Shown here: piece by piece, positions 17,158 to 27,087 of the stretch
How positions within the stretch are numbered: the stretch's first letter is position 1
Layout: every line of letters begins with the position of its first letter
From: Thioalkalivibrio paradoxus ARh 1
GTDB lineage: Bacteria > Pseudomonadota > Gammaproteobacteria > Ectothiorhodospirales > Ectothiorhodospiraceae
Length of the DNA: 64,000 nt
NCBI RefSeq assembly: GCF_000227685.2
Contig: NZ_CP007029.1
Location: forward strand, 1,586,501-1,650,500
Reading direction: 5' to 3'
Program-made: the position numbers and the translations under genes
Notes under the pieces: generated by a model
What the model was told of the DNA's origin: nothing
Databases searched by the model: none
Seen by the model: only the letters and a program-made list of their open reading frames with translations

Positions 17158-18990
17158 TCAGGCCTCGATCTCGATCAGCGCGTCATCCGGGTTCGCGGCC
17201 TGGCCCTTGGTCACGTTCACCGCCTTCACGACGCCGGTGACCGGCGCGGGAATCTCCGACTCCATCTTCATCGCCTCGAGCACCAGCACCGGGTCACCGG
17301 CGCTGACCTGCTGCCCCTCGGAAACCAGCACGTCGATCACGGTGCCGGGCATCGAGGTGGTCACGTCGCCGGGGCGGGTGGCCCGGCGCGGGTGGTTCTT
17401 GCGCGCCCGCTTGCCCGTGTCGCTGCGGCTGACCGGGGCCGGAGCCACGTCGATTTCGTCCAGCGTTTCCAGCAACACCTCCTCGGGCAGGCCGTCCACC
17501 GTCACGTAGAGCGGTCGCGAATCCTCACGGCGGTGGCCGCTGCCAGTGACCTTGATGTGGTAGGTCTCGCCATGGAAGGTCAGGTTGAACTCCACCGGTG
17601 CGGGGCAACCCTCGGCCGTGCTGGCCTGCGGCGGGTTCAGCGGTTCGGGAACCAGGGTGCCTTCGGCGCGCTGTTCGAGGAATTGCCGACCGATCTCGGG
17701 GAACAGCGCGTAGGTGAGCACGTCCTCCTCGTTCACCGCGAGTTCGGCGATGTCCGCGCGCAGCGATTCCATCTCTGGAGCGATCCGGTCCGCCGGACGG
17801 CATTCGACGACCTCGGCATTGCCGATCGCCTTGCCACGGATGATCGGGTTCACCGGGCCCGGCGTGCGGCCGTAATGGCCCATCAGGTAATGCTTCACCT
17901 CGTTGGTGATCACCTTGTAGCGCTCGCCGGCCAGGATGTTCATCACCGCCTGGGTGCCGACGATCTGGGACGTCGGCGTGACCAGCGGCGGATAGCCGAG
18001 GTCCTCGCGTACCTTCGGGATCTCCACCAGCACCGCGTCGAACTTGTCCAGCGCGTCCTGGTCGCGCAGCTGATTGGCGAGGTTGGAGATCATGCCGCCG
18101 GGAACCTGATTGGTCTGGACGCGGGTGTCGACGCCGGTATAGCCGCTCTCGAAGCGCGCGTATTTCTTGCGCACCTCGCGGAAGTAGGCGCCGATCTCCT
18201 GCAGTGCGGCCAGGTCCAGCCCGGTGTCGAAGCGGGTGCCGGCGAGCGCAGCGACCATGCTCTCGGTCGGGGGATGACTGGTGCCGCCGGCGAACGCGGA
18301 GATCGCCGTCTCGATATGCCGGCAGCCGGCTTCGATCGCTTGCCAGTGGCACAGCTCGGACAGGCCGGAGGTGGCATGCGCGTGCAGGTGGATCGGCACG
18401 TCGACCGCGTCGACCAGGTCGGTAACCAATTCGCGAGTGGCGCTTGGCGTGAGCAGTCCGGCCATGTCCTTGATCGCGATGCTCTGGACCCCCATCTCGA
18501 CCATCTCGCGCGCCATCGCCACGAATTGGCGCGCGGTGTGCACTGGGCTGGTGGTGTAGCAGATGGTGCCCTGCGCATGCGCACCGACCTCGCGGGCGGC
18601 CTCGATCGCCACGCGCAGGTTGCGGGTGTCGTTCATCGCGTCGAAGATGCGGAAGATCGCGATACCGCCGGCGGCGCTTCGGTGCACGAAACTGCGTACG
18701 ACGTCGTCCGCATAGTGCCGGTATCCGAGCAGGTTCTGGCCGCGCAGGAGCATCTGCAACGGTGTATTCGGCAATGCCGCCTTCAGCCGATGCAGGCGTT
18801 CCCAGGGGTCTTCTTTCAGGAAGCGCACGCAGGCATCGAACGTCGCGCCGCCCCAGGCCTCGAGCGAGTGGAAGCCGATCCGGTCCAGTTGCGGACAGAT
18901 CGGCAGCATGTCCTCGGTGCGCAGGCGGGTCGCGATCAGGCTCTGGTGGCCGTCGCGCAGGGTGACATCGGTAACGTGAACTCGGCTCAT
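17158..18990 (-). CDS. pycB: Pyruvate carboxylase subunit B / oxaloacetate decarboxylase alpha-type protein, biotinylated
   Basis: A 610-residue carboxyltransferase subunit. The N-terminal TIM barrel starts VTDVTLRDGHQS and contains the catalytic-lysine segment SIAIKDMAGLL. A conserved carboxylase domain follows. The C-terminal biotinyl domain carries EAMKME with the biotinylated Lys575, 35 residues from the end. It lies nine bp downstream of a biotin carboxylase on the same strand. The pair therefore makes a two-subunit pyruvate carboxylase (pyruvate plus bicarbonate plus ATP to oxaloacetate). No beta or gamma membrane subunit of a sodium-pumping decarboxylase is nearby, which favours this over OadA. 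Confidence 0.85.
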   Translation of the reverse strand: MSRVHVTDVTLRDGHQSLIATRLRTEDMLPICPQLDRIGFHSLEAWGGATFDACVRFLKEDPWERLHRLKAALPNTPLQMLLRGQNLLGYRHYADDVVRSFVHRSAAGGIAIFRIFDAMNDTRNLRVAIEAAREVGAHAQGTICYTTSPVHTARQFVAMAREMVEMGVQSIAIKDMAGLLTPSATRELVTDLVDAVDVPIHLHAHATSGLSELCHWQAIEAGCRHIETAISAFAGGTSHPPTESMVAALAGTRFDTGLDLAALQEIGAYFREVRKKYARFESGYTGVDTRVQTNQVPGGMISNLANQLRDQDALDKFDAVLVEIPKVREDLGYPPLVTPTSQIVGTQAVMNILAGERYKVITNEVKHYLMGHYGRTPGPVNPIIRGKAIGNAEVVECRPADRIAPEMESLRADIAELAVNEEDVLTYALFPEIGRQFLEQRAEGTLVPEPLNPPQASTAEGCPAPVEFNLTFHGETYHIKVTGSGHRREDSRPLYVTVDGLPEEVLLETLDEIDVAPAPVSRSDTGKRARKNHPRRATRPGDVTTSMPGTVIDVLVSEGQQVSAGDPVLVLEAMKMESEIPAPVTGVVKAVNVTKGQAANPDDALIEIEA

Positions 18991-18999
18991 GGAGGTGTC

Positions 19000-20424
19000 C
19001 TACAGGCCGTGGTGTGCGGCGAGGGCGGCGGCAATGGCGACGGCGACGTTGCGGTCGGAACGCGTCGCCGGGCTCTGCGTCAGCTCGGGGTGCGCCGCGA
19101 TGAACCCGGTATCGAAGTTGCCGGTCTTGAACGCTGGGTGGTTCACGATCGCAAGGTGGTACGGAATCGTGGTTTTGACCCCGAACACGCCGATGTCGCG
19201 CAGCGCCCGGTCGGCTCGGCTCAGCAGCAGTTCCCAGTCGAGCGCCCAACAGATCAGCTTCGCACACATCGAATCGTAGTGCGGCGGGATCTGGTAGCCG
19301 GTATAAATCGCACCGTCGGTCCGGATGCCGGGACCGCCCGGCGCGAAATAGCGCGTGATGCGACCGAAACTCGGCAGGAAGTCGTGTTCCGGATCCTCGG
19401 CGTTGATTCGGAATTCGATCGCGTAGCCGCGTCGGCTGATCTGGTCCTGGCGGTAGCGTAGCGGCAGGCCGCGGGCGACCCGCAGCTGCTCCTGCACGAT
19501 GTCGATACCGGTGATCATCTCCGTAACTGGATGTTCCACCTGAAGACGTGTGTTCATCTCCATGAAATAGAACGATCCATCGCGGTCGAGAAGGAACTCG
19601 ACTGTGCCGGCATTCTGGTACCCGACGGCCTGGGCCGCGCGCACGGCCAGTTCGCCGACATGGCTGCGCTGCTTTTCGCTCAGCTGCGGTGACGGCGCGA
19701 TCTCGACCAGTTTCTGGTGGCGGCGCTGGATCGAGCAGTCGCGCTCGTAGAGATGAGTGACTTGCCCGTGCGCGTCGGCGAGGATCTGCACCTCGATGTG
19801 GCGGGGATTTACGATCGCCTTTTCCAGGAAGATCTCGGTGCTGCCGAATGCGCGCGTGGCCTCGGAGCGCACGCGTTCGTAGTTGCGTTCCAGGCTCGCC
19901 GGGTCGGTGCACAGGCGGATGCCACGCCCGCCGCCGCCGCTGGTCGCCTTCAGCATCACCGGGTAGCCGACCTTCTCGGCCGTTTCGAGCGCGACCTCCA
20001 GCCTCTCGAGGTTGCCGTCCGAGCCGGGCACTACTGGTACCCCGGCCTCGATCATTGCCGTGCGCGCCGCGACCTTGTCGCCCATGCGCCGGATCACCTC
20101 CGGCGACGGGCCGACGAAGCGGATGCCGCGCGATTCGCAGGCCTCTGCGAACTCGGGGTTCTCGGACAGAAAGCCGTAGCCGGGGTGCACCGCGTCGCAG
20201 CCGGCGGCGCGGGCGACGTTGATCAGCCGGTGCATGTTCAGGTATCCGCCGAGCGTGTCAGGGCCGATCGAATACGATTCGTCCGCCTTCTTCACATGCA
20301 GCGCGTGGCGGTCGGCATCGGTGAATACCGCCACGGACTTGATGCCGGTCTCGGCACAGGCGCGGATGAGCCGGACCGCGATTTCACCGCGGTTGGCGAT
20401 AAGCAGCTTGCGGATGCGGATCAC
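19000..20424 (-). CDS. pycA: Biotin carboxylase subunit of pyruvate carboxylase
   Basis: A 474-residue ATP-grasp enzyme that carboxylates the biotin of the neighbouring subunit. It begins RKLLIANRGEIAVRLIRA and has the glycine-rich loop KATSGGGGRGIR, the HIEVQILAD and RDCSIQRRHQK segments, and the EMNTRLQVEHPVTE active-site strand. A GTG start at 20424 is proposed because the conserved N-terminus begins there. Length and order match stand-alone PycA or AccC. Coupling to the biotinylated transferase favours the pyruvate carboxylase role. Confidence 0.88.
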   Translation of the reverse strand: MIRIRKLLIANRGEIAVRLIRACAETGIKSVAVFTDADRHALHVKKADESYSIGPDTLGGYLNMHRLINVARAAGCDAVHPGYGFLSENPEFAEACESRGIRFVGPSPEVIRRMGDKVAARTAMIEAGVPVVPGSDGNLERLEVALETAEKVGYPVMLKATSGGGGRGIRLCTDPASLERNYERVRSEATRAFGSTEIFLEKAIVNPRHIEVQILADAHGQVTHLYERDCSIQRRHQKLVEIAPSPQLSEKQRSHVGELAVRAAQAVGYQNAGTVEFLLDRDGSFYFMEMNTRLQVEHPVTEMITGIDIVQEQLRVARGLPLRYRQDQISRRGYAIEFRINAEDPEHDFLPSFGRITRYFAPGGPGIRTDGAIYTGYQIPPHYDSMCAKLICWALDWELLLSRADRALRDIGVFGVKTTIPYHLAIVNHPAFKTGNFDTGFIAAHPELTQSPATRSDRNVAVAIAAALAAHHGL

Positions 20425-20502
20425 GCCCAGTGCCCCGTCGGAAGTTGCGAACTGGCAGTATCCGCAAGGGTCCGCACGGCTGCAAGTAAGCCTCTGTTCA
20501 CT

Positions 20503-20532
20503 TTGACAGAAAGCCCCTTGCGCGGGTATATT
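20503..20532 (+). promoter_or_regulatory. Sigma-70 promoter of yceD-rpmF-plsX-fabH
   Basis: TTGACA (20503-20508), an 18-bp spacer and TATATT (20527-20532) form a near-consensus promoter. The expected start near 20539 is only about seven bases before the yceD ATG at 20546. The mRNA would be almost leaderless, and no Shine-Dalgarno sequence is seen. Confidence 0.8.
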
Positions 20533-20545
20533 CCGCGCCCTTGAT

Positions 20546-21052
20546 ATGAGCCGTATTCCCGTTTCCCTGGATCCGTTTCTGCCGCGTGCGCTGAATCAGC
20601 GCTGGGAGGGCGAGTATTCCGCCAAGGATTTGCCGCGGGTGGCTGCGGCCGCCGAGGGGGCGGAAGTGGCGGTACATGCCGAATTGACGATCGTGCAGGG
20701 CGCGCTGGGCGAGATCCGGCTGCGCGGCACGATCGAAGGCAGCGTGGGGCAGCAATGCCAGCGCTGTCTGCAGCCCATGCGCTGGCAGTTCCGGCTGGCG
20801 CCGGACGTGGCCCTGGTCCGGTCCGGTGCGCGGGCCGCGGATCTGGGCGCGGACGAAGAGGCGGTGGAAGTCGAGGCGGATGGCCTGTTGCGGCCGGCGG
20901 GGTTCGTCGAGGACGAGATTCTGCTGGCCTGGCCGTTCTCGCCTCGCCACGAAGGCTGTAGCGCCGGGCGCGCGCGCGAGTTCGAGCCCGGCGCGGTCTC
21001 GGCCGAGGAGAGCCCGTTCGCGGTGCTGAAGGGTATGCGCAAGGGATCCTGA
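20546..21052 (+). CDS. yceD: YceD/DUF177 family protein
   Basis: A 168-residue cytoplasmic protein of the DUF177 family, usually encoded just before rpmF and linked to 23S rRNA maturation or accumulation. It has SLDPFLPRAL near the N-terminus, the CQRCL zinc-knuckle-like segment around residue 72, VEDEILLAWP and a C-terminal SPFAVLKGMRK. The start aligns with the conserved N-terminus even though no ribosome-binding site is present. It is the first gene of the unit leading to rpmF, plsX and fabH. Confidence 0.9.
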   Translation: MSRIPVSLDPFLPRALNQRWEGEYSAKDLPRVAAAAEGAEVAVHAELTIVQGALGEIRLRGTIEGSVGQQCQRCLQPMRWQFRLAPDVALVRSGARAADLGADEEAVEVEADGLLRPAGFVEDEILLAWPFSPRHEGCSAGRAREFEPGAVSAEESPFAVLKGMRKGS

Positions 21053-21127
21053 CCTGCGCCGCCCGGCGATCGAAGTCATAAAACACGCCCCGGGCCGTCC
21101 CGGGACTAGCATACTGGAGAAGGCATC

Positions 21128-21325
21128 ATGGCAGTCCAACAGGCCCGTACCACCCCTTCCAAGCGCGGCATGCGGCGCTCCCACGACGCACTCAAGCCCG
21201 CGACCCTGTCGATCGAGCCCACCACGGGCGAAGTGCACCGCAGGCACCATGTATCGCCCGACGGTTTCTACCGCGGCCGCCAGGTGATCGCGAAGGACGT
21301 GGCGATCGACGACGACGAGGATTGA
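21128..21325 (+). CDS. rpmF: Ribosomal protein bL32
   Basis: A 65-residue L32 with the usual start [20 protein letters not shown] and the central segment [21 protein letters not shown]. The zinc-binding cysteines of some L32 proteins are absent, so this is the cysteine-free form. It follows yceD by 75 bp and is preceded by GGAGAAGGC at the right distance. Confidence 0.97.
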   Translation: MAVQQARTTPSKRGMRRSHDALKPATLSIEPTTGEVHRRHHVSPDGFYRGRQVIAKDVAIDDDED

Positions 21326-21570
21326 CACCGGGTTCCGGTTCCGGCGTGACCGCGTCGGGTTCAGTTCGCTTTCCCGGTTCTTTTCCCACACACTTATCCG
21401 GTCGTTGATTCCCGTATGCCGCTCTTCTGCGGCACCCTGTGGCTGCCGGGTCCGGTGGCTGGCATCCGGCGGGCGGTCCAGTACTGCGCCCTGTCTGCGC
21501 ACCGCCAGCGCCGGGGTGTGCGAGCGCGAGCGCCCCAGGGACGGACAGCACGAGGGCAGGTCGCATCGGC

Positions 21571-22599
21571 ATGAGCCACAGGTACACCATTGCGCTTGAT
21601 GTGATGAGCGGAGACCACGGGGCCTCCGTGGTGATGCCTGCGGCGCTTGGTGCGCTGCAGGAAACGCGGGATATCCGGCTGGTGCTGGTCGGCGACAAGG
21701 CCGTGATCGGTGCTCACATGCGCCACTGGCCCGAGCCCGTGAAGCCGCGCGCCGAGGTGCTGCATGCTTCGCAGACGGTCGGCATGGAGGAATTGCCGGC
21801 GGTCGCGCTGCGCAACAAGAAGGACTCGTCGATGCGCAGGGCCATCGACCTGGTCAAGCAGGGCGGCGCCCAGGCCTGCGTCAGCGCCGGCAACACCGGG
21901 GCGCTGATGGCGACTGCCCGCTACGTGCTGAAGACGCTGGCAGGGATCGACCGTCCGGCAATCGCGACCGCGCTGCCGTCGCTGTTTGGCCACACCCACA
22001 TGCTGGACCTCGGCGCGAACGTCGATGTCGAAGCTGCGCACCTGTACCAGTTCGCAGTGATGGGGTCGGTACTGGTGACGGCGATCGACCGCAACGAGAC
22101 CCCACGGGTGGGCCTGCTGAACATCGGGTCGGAGGCGATCAAGGGCAACGACCGCGTGCGCGAGGCGGCGCACCTGCTGGAGCGTTCCTCGCTGAACTAT
22201 ATCGGCTTCGTCGAGGGCAACGACGTCTACTGCAGTGATGTCGACGTGGTTGTCTGCGACGGCTTCGTCGGCAATGTCGCGCTGAAGACCAGCGAAGGCG
22301 TGGCGAGAATGATCTCGGAGAACATCCGCAGCGAGTTCAAGCGCTCCTGGCTGACCCGGCTGCGCGGGCTTGCGGCTTTGCCGGTGCTGAACCGCTTCCG
22401 CAGCCGCATCGACCCCCGGCATTACAACGGCGCGTCGCTGCTCGGGTTGCAGGGCATTGTCATCAAGAGCCACGGTGGTGCCGATGCGCTGGCGTTCCAG
22501 AATGCCATCCGGATCGCACGCAAGGAGGCCGAGGCCAACGTTCCACAGCGGATCGACAAACAGCTCGGCCGTCTGCTGCGTCAGGAGGTGGAAGTGTGA
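21571..22599 (+). CDS. plsX: Phosphate acyltransferase PlsX
   Basis: A 342-residue enzyme that converts acyl-ACP and phosphate to acyl-phosphate for phosphatidic acid synthesis. It starts [13 protein letters not shown] and contains [29 protein letters not shown] and [15 protein letters not shown] segments typical of PlsX. ATG 21571 is chosen because it begins the conserved region; an upstream frame adds 44 unconserved residues. Its TGA overlaps the fabH start codon (GTGA). Confidence 0.95.
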   Translation: MSHRYTIALDVMSGDHGASVVMPAALGALQETRDIRLVLVGDKAVIGAHMRHWPEPVKPRAEVLHASQTVGMEELPAVALRNKKDSSMRRAIDLVKQGGAQACVSAGNTGALMATARYVLKTLAGIDRPAIATALPSLFGHTHMLDLGANVDVEAAHLYQFAVMGSVLVTAIDRNETPRVGLLNIGSEAIKGNDRVREAAHLLERSSLNYIGFVEGNDVYCSDVDVVVCDGFVGNVALKTSEGVARMISENIRSEFKRSWLTRLRGLAALPVLNRFRSRIDPRHYNGASLLGLQGIVIKSHGGADALAFQNAIRIARKEAEANVPQRIDKQLGRLLRQEVEV

Positions 22600-23552
22600 G
22601 CTTTGCACGGATCGCCGGCACCGGGAGCTATCTGCCGGAGGGCATTCTCACCAACGCCGACCTCGAACGGATGGTCGATACCAGTGACGAGTGGATCGTC
22701 GACCGAACCGGGATCCGCGTGCGCCATATCGCCGGCCCGGGCGAGGCGACGTCGGACCTGGCGTTGCACGCGGCGCGCCGGGCGCTGGACGCGGCGGGCC
22801 TTGCCGCAGCGGAGCTGGACCTGATCCTGGTGGCGACGACGACGCCGGATCAGATTTTCCCGAGTACTGCCTGTCTGCTGCAGGCGAAGCTGGAGGTCAG
22901 CGGCTGTCCCGCGTTCGACGTGCAGGCAGTCTGCAGTGGATTCGTCTATGCACTGGCCACTGCCGACCAGTTCATTCGGGCGGGTCAATGCCGGCACGTG
23001 CTCGTGGTCGGGGCCGAGACGCTGTCCCGGATCACGGATTACACCGACCGCAGCAACTGCATCCTGTGGGGGGACGGTGCCGGTGCGGTGGTGCTGTCGC
23101 GGTCGGACGAGCCGGGCATCGTGTCCACCCACCTGCACGCCGACGGTTCGCAGCGATCGCTGCTGGAGGTGCCGGGCGGCATCTCGCGCAACGACGTCGA
23201 GGACACCAAGATCCGCATGGAAGGGCGCGCGGTGTTCCGTGTGGCGGTGAATACCCTCGACCAGATCGTCGACGAGACACTGGCGCACAACGGGATCGCG
23301 AAGTCGGACCTGGACTGGCTGGTGCCGCACCAGGCCAATATCCGCATCATCCAGGCCACTGCCAAGAAGCTGGCCATGTCGATGGAGCGCGTGGTCGTGA
23401 CGGTCGATACTCATGGCAACACCTCTGCGGCATCGATCCCGCTGGCGCTCGATGTCGCGGTGCGCGACGGGCGGATCAAGCCCGGGGACCTGATCCTGAC
23501 CGAGGCCTTCGGCGGCGGCTTCACCTGGGGCGCGGCGCTGATCCGCATGTGA
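22596..23552 (+). CDS. fabH: Beta-ketoacyl-ACP synthase III
   Basis: A 318-residue condensing enzyme that starts fatty-acid synthesis from acetyl-CoA and malonyl-ACP. The catalytic triad is visible as Cys113 (QAVCSGF), His245 (VPHQANI) and Asn275 (HGNTSAA), each one residue beyond the E. coli numbering. It starts at a GTG that overlaps the plsX stop, with AGGAGG (22583-22588) eight bases upstream. fabD, fabG and acpP, which often follow, are not present; a CYTH gene comes next. Confidence 0.96.
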   Translation: MSFARIAGTGSYLPEGILTNADLERMVDTSDEWIVDRTGIRVRHIAGPGEATSDLALHAARRALDAAGLAAAELDLILVATTTPDQIFPSTACLLQAKLEVSGCPAFDVQAVCSGFVYALATADQFIRAGQCRHVLVVGAETLSRITDYTDRSNCILWGDGAGAVVLSRSDEPGIVSTHLHADGSQRSLLEVPGGISRNDVEDTKIRMEGRAVFRVAVNTLDQIVDETLAHNGIAKSDLDWLVPHQANIRIIQATAKKLAMSMERVVVTVDTHGNTSAASIPLALDVAVRDGRIKPGDLILTEAFGGGFTWGAALIRM

Positions 23553-23606
23553 ACACCGCCGCGGGTCGCCCAAAGGCCACGGGCGGTCGCTGGAGTCTGC
23601 TCGTTC

Positions 23607-24071
23607 ATGGCTAAAGAAATCGAACGCAAGTTTCTGATCCAAGGTGACGCATGGCGTTCCCAGGTGCAGGCGTCCAGACCGATGCGGCAGGGCTACCTGT
23701 GCGGGAACACGCGCGCCTCGGTGCGGGTGCGCATCGCCGGAGACCAGGCGACCCTGAACATCAAGAGCGCCACCCTCGGGGTGGAACGCCAGGAGTTCGA
23801 ATACCCGGTGCCGCTGGACGATGCACAAGTGTTGCTCGACGAACTGGCCGGGGCAGTGGTCGAGAAGACGCGTCACGAGCTGCGCCATGGCGACCATGTT
23901 TGGGAAATCGACGAGTTCGCCGGGCGAAACCAGGGGCTGATCGTCGCCGAGATCGAACTGAGCGACCCGGAGGAGCCCTTCGTGCGTCCCGATTGGCTGG
24001 GCGAGGAGGTTTCGCACGACCCCCGCTACTACAACACCGAACTGGCCCGCCACCCCTACACGCGCTGGTGA
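23607..24071 (+). CDS. CYTH-domain protein (probable inorganic triphosphatase)
   Basis: A 154-residue CYTH (triphosphate tunnel metalloenzyme) protein. The family signature EIERKFL (residues 4-10) is at the N-terminus. Charged residues of the tunnel follow: RVRI, TLNIKS, EFEYPV, EKTRHELRHG, EIDEF and IVAEIEL. Short bacterial members of this type hydrolyse inorganic triphosphate; adenylate cyclase activity is less likely for this length and context. It overlaps a possible GTG start of the following glycosylase gene. Confidence 0.85.
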   Translation: MAKEIERKFLIQGDAWRSQVQASRPMRQGYLCGNTRASVRVRIAGDQATLNIKSATLGVERQEFEYPVPLDDAQVLLDELAGAVVEKTRHELRHGDHVWEIDEFAGRNQGLIVAEIELSDPEEPFVRPDWLGEEVSHDPRYYNTELARHPYTRW

Positions 24072-24079
24072 GCCCGCCG

Positions 24080-24703
24080 ATGGTATTCGACCCCGATTGC
24101 CGGCGCTGCCCGCGCCTTGCCCGCCATCTCGACGCCGTGCGGGTTTCGCATCCCGCCTACCACGCGGCCCCGGTTCCGCCTTTCGGCCCACAACCGGCCC
24201 GCCTGCTGATCGTCGGTCTGGCGCCGGGGATGCACGGCGCCAACGCAACCGGGCGGCCCTTCACCGGCGATCATGCCGGTATTCTGCTGTACCAAACGCT
24301 GCACGCGTTCGGATTCGCGAACCAGCCGGAGGCGACCTGGCGCGACGACGGCCTGATGCTGCACGACTGCCGCGTGACCAACGCAGTCAAGTGCCTGCCG
24401 CCGCAGAACCGGCCGACGGCAGCGGAGATCCGCAGCTGCAACGCGTTCCTCGGTGCGGAGATCGCGACGGTGGCCCCCCGCATCATCCTCGCGCTGGGGC
24501 GCATCGCCCACGAGGCGGTGCTGCGCGCGCTCGACCGGCCGCTGCGTGCCCATCCGTTCGCGCATGGCGCCGAGCACGATCTCGGGTCTGGCCGCACGCT
24601 GTTCGATTCCTACCACTGTTCGCGCTACAACACGCAGACGCGGCGCCTCACGCCGGCGATGTTCGAGGAATTGTTCGGGGAGATTCGCGCCCGGTTATCC
24701 TGA
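24080..24703 (+). CDS. Uracil-DNA glycosylase, family 5 (UdgB-like)
   Basis: A 207-residue DNA repair glycosylase. It has the family-5 active-site segment GLAPGMHGANATGRPFTGD, in which no catalytic aspartate is expected. It also has CRRC near the N-terminus with later cysteines (VKCLPP and RSCN) that would complete an iron-sulfur cluster, and a C-terminal DSYHCSRYN segment. It removes uracil and related bases. A GTG at 24068, overlapping the CYTH stop, is an alternative start. The gene ends four bases before uvrC, so the two repair genes form one unit. Confidence 0.85.
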   Translation: MVFDPDCRRCPRLARHLDAVRVSHPAYHAAPVPPFGPQPARLLIVGLAPGMHGANATGRPFTGDHAGILLYQTLHAFGFANQPEATWRDDGLMLHDCRVTNAVKCLPPQNRPTAAEIRSCNAFLGAEIATVAPRIILALGRIAHEAVLRALDRPLRAHPFAHGAEHDLGSGRTLFDSYHCSRYNTQTRRLTPAMFEELFGEIRARLS

Positions 24704-24707
24704 AGCG

Positions 24708-26534
24708 ATGAGCGCGACCGAACCCGCCTTCGACCACAGGGAATTCCTGGCGTCCTGCACCTCGGCCCCGGGTGTCTACCAGATGCTCGACGATGCCGCG
24801 ACGGTGCTGTATGTGGGCAAGGCCCGGAACCTGCGCAAGCGGCTCGGGAGCTACTTCCGCAGTACCGGCGAACGCAGCCCGAAGACGCGCGCGATGGTCG
24901 CTCAGATCGCGGACATCCGGGTGGCGGTCACGCACACCGAAGCCGAGGCGCTGCTGCTCGAGGCGAACCTGATCAAGCGGCACCGGCCTCGCTACAATGT
25001 GCTCTTGAGGGATGACAAGAGTTACCCGTACATCTTTGTTTCCAATCACGAATATCCCCGGCTCGGTTTTCATCGCGGCGCCCGCCGGAAAGGCGTTCGC
25101 TACTTCGGGCCATACCCATCTGCGGTGGCGGTCCGCGAGACCCTGAACCTGCTGCAGAAACTGTTCCTGGTCCGGCAATGCGAGGACAGCGTGTTCGCCC
25201 ACCGCAGCCGCCCCTGCCTGCAGCACCAGATCGGGCGTTGCACCGCGCCCTGCGTGGCGCTGATCGATCCGGACGAGTACGCGGCCGACGTGCAGGCCAG
25301 CGTGCGCTTCCTGGAAGGGCGCAGCGAGCAGGTGATCGGCGACCTCGTCCAGCGCATGGAGACGGCCTCGGCCGGACTGCAGTTCGAACGGGCCGCACGG
25401 CTGCGCGACCAGATCGCCCACCTGCGCCAGATCTCCGAGCAGCAGTACGTGGCCGGTGGCGACGGCGACGCCGACATCTTTGCACTGGCGCGCGCGGGCG
25501 GGGCGGCCGCGGTGCAGATCTTCTTCGTTCGCCACGGCCAGAACCTGGGCAATTCGGTGCGCTACCCGAAGCTGCCCGATGACGCCGGCGACGACGAGAT
25601 CATGGCCGCGATCCTGGCGCAGTACTATGCCGAGCGCGAACCGCCTCGGCTGGTGCTGGTGTCGCATCGCCCGCGCGAGCCCGAGGGCCTGGCCGCACTG
25701 CTGGAGCAGCGCCGCGGCGGCCGCGTCCGGCTGGCGTGGTCACTGCGCGGAGAGCGCGCCCGCTGGGTGGAGATGGCGCAGCGCAATGCCGAACTCGCAC
25801 TGAAGACGCGGCTGGCCAGCCAGGCGGGGCAGCAGTCCCGGCTACAGGCGCTGGCCGAGGCGCTGCAGCTTCCGGAACCGCCGGCGCGGATGGAGTGCTT
25901 CGACATCTCCCACACCCAGGGCGAAGGCACTGTCGCGTCCTGCGTCGTGTTCGGCCCCGAGGGGCCGTTGAAGTCCGATTACCGCCGGTTCAACATTGCC
26001 GGAATCGCCCCCGGCGACGACTATGCGGCGATGCACCAGGCATTGGACCGCCGGTTCGCGCGACTGAAGAAGGAGGCCGGGCCGCTGCCGGACATCCTGT
26101 TCATCGACGGCGGGCAGGGCCAGGTGAACCAGGCCCTGGACGTACTGCGCAACCACGGCATCAAGGGCATGCGCGTGGTGGGTGTTGCCAAGGGACCGGA
26201 GCGGCGCGCGGGTCTGGAGACCCTGGTGTTGAGCGGGGTGCAGGGGCCTTCTATACTGCCGGCGCAATCCAGCGCCCTGCATCTGATCCAGCAGATCCGC
26301 GACGAGGCGCACCGATTCGCGATTACCGGACACCGGCTGCGGCGCGCGAAGGCCCGGCGGGAATCCCGGCTCGAGGACATCCCCGGGCTGGGTCCGAAAC
26401 GAAGGGGAGCGCTGCTGCGCCACTTCGGCGGGCTGCGAGGTATTTCGCGTGCCGGAGTCGAAGAGTTGGCCAAGGTCCCCGGCATCAGCCACAACCTGGC
26501 GCAGGCCATCTACGAAGGATTCCACGAGAACTGA
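24708..26534 (+). CDS. uvrC: Excinuclease ABC subunit C
   Basis: A 608-residue nuclease that makes both incisions in nucleotide excision repair. Domains in order are: a GIY-YIG nuclease (about 17-95, with GVYQM and LYVGKARNLRKRL), a cysteine-bearing linker, a UVR motif near residue 215, an RNase-H-like 5' nuclease domain with CFDISHTQG and FIDGGQGQ, and a C-terminal double helix-hairpin-helix. The start ATG 24708 follows the glycosylase stop directly, and pgsA follows one base after the stop. Confidence 0.96.
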   Translation: MSATEPAFDHREFLASCTSAPGVYQMLDDAATVLYVGKARNLRKRLGSYFRSTGERSPKTRAMVAQIADIRVAVTHTEAEALLLEANLIKRHRPRYNVLLRDDKSYPYIFVSNHEYPRLGFHRGARRKGVRYFGPYPSAVAVRETLNLLQKLFLVRQCEDSVFAHRSRPCLQHQIGRCTAPCVALIDPDEYAADVQASVRFLEGRSEQVIGDLVQRMETASAGLQFERAARLRDQIAHLRQISEQQYVAGGDGDADIFALARAGGAAAVQIFFVRHGQNLGNSVRYPKLPDDAGDDEIMAAILAQYYAEREPPRLVLVSHRPREPEGLAALLEQRRGGRVRLAWSLRGERARWVEMAQRNAELALKTRLASQAGQQSRLQALAEALQLPEPPARMECFDISHTQGEGTVASCVVFGPEGPLKSDYRRFNIAGIAPGDDYAAMHQALDRRFARLKKEAGPLPDILFIDGGQGQVNQALDVLRNHGIKGMRVVGVAKGPERRAGLETLVLSGVQGPSILPAQSSALHLIQQIRDEAHRFAITGHRLRRAKARRESRLEDIPGLGPKRRGALLRHFGGLRGISRAGVEELAKVPGISHNLAQAIYEGFHEN

Positions 26535-26535
26535 C

Positions 26536-27087
26536 ATGCTGCGCAACCTGCCCACATGGCTGACCTGGTCGCGTATCGCGATGATCCCGCTGATGGTGGT
26601 CCTGTTCTACGGACTGCCGGATCCATGGGGCGGCATTACCGCTGCGCTGATCTTCGCGCTTGCCGGCCTCACCGACTGGCTCGACGGCTATCTGGCCCGG
26701 CGGCTGGAGGTCACGTCGCGCTTCGGCGCGTTCCTGGATCCGGTGGCGGACAAGCTGATCGTGGCCGCGGCGCTGGTGCTGGTGGTCCACGATGATGCCA
26801 CCCTCGGCATCGCGATTGCCGCGATCGTGATCATTGGGCGTGAGATCGCGATCTCCGCACTGCGCGAATGGATGTCGGCCATCGGCAGCCGTGCGCAGGT
26901 GGCGGTTTCGTGGATCGGCAAGGTGAAGACGACCGCGCAGATGGTATCCATCTTCCTGCTGCTCTGGGCAGTACCGCTCGGCCGGGTTCCGATGTACCTG
27001 CTGGGCGAATGGCTGCTGTACCTGGCCGCTGTGCTCACGCTGATTTCGATGGCCCAGTACATGCTGGCCGCGCGCCGGGGTGCTTGA
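26536..27087 (+). CDS. pgsA: CDP-diacylglycerol-glycerol-3-phosphate 3-phosphatidyltransferase
   Basis: A 183-residue membrane enzyme that makes phosphatidylglycerol phosphate. The CDP-alcohol phosphotransferase motif is complete: DG-x2-AR-x8-G-x3-D-x3-D from about residue 50 to 72. Several membrane helices surround it. The order uvrC-pgsA-tRNA-Gly-tRNA-Cys is the classical gammaproteobacterial one. The TGA stop lies within the -35 hexamer of the tRNA-Gly promoter. Confidence 0.95.
   Translation: MLRNLPTWLTWSRIAMIPLMVVLFYGLPDPWGGITAALIFALAGLTDWLDGYLARRLEVTSRFGAFLDPVADKLIVAAALVLVVHDDATLGIAIAAIVIIGREIAISALREWMSAIGSRAQVAVSWIGKVKTTAQMVSIFLLLWAVPLGRVPMYLLGEWLLYLAAVLTLISMAQYMLAARRGA

Noticed and set aside
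16894-19461. 855-codon open frame opposite maf and pycB
   Set aside because: Both overlapped genes are clear on the minus strand. The frame has no conserved motif and is another GC-rich shadow.
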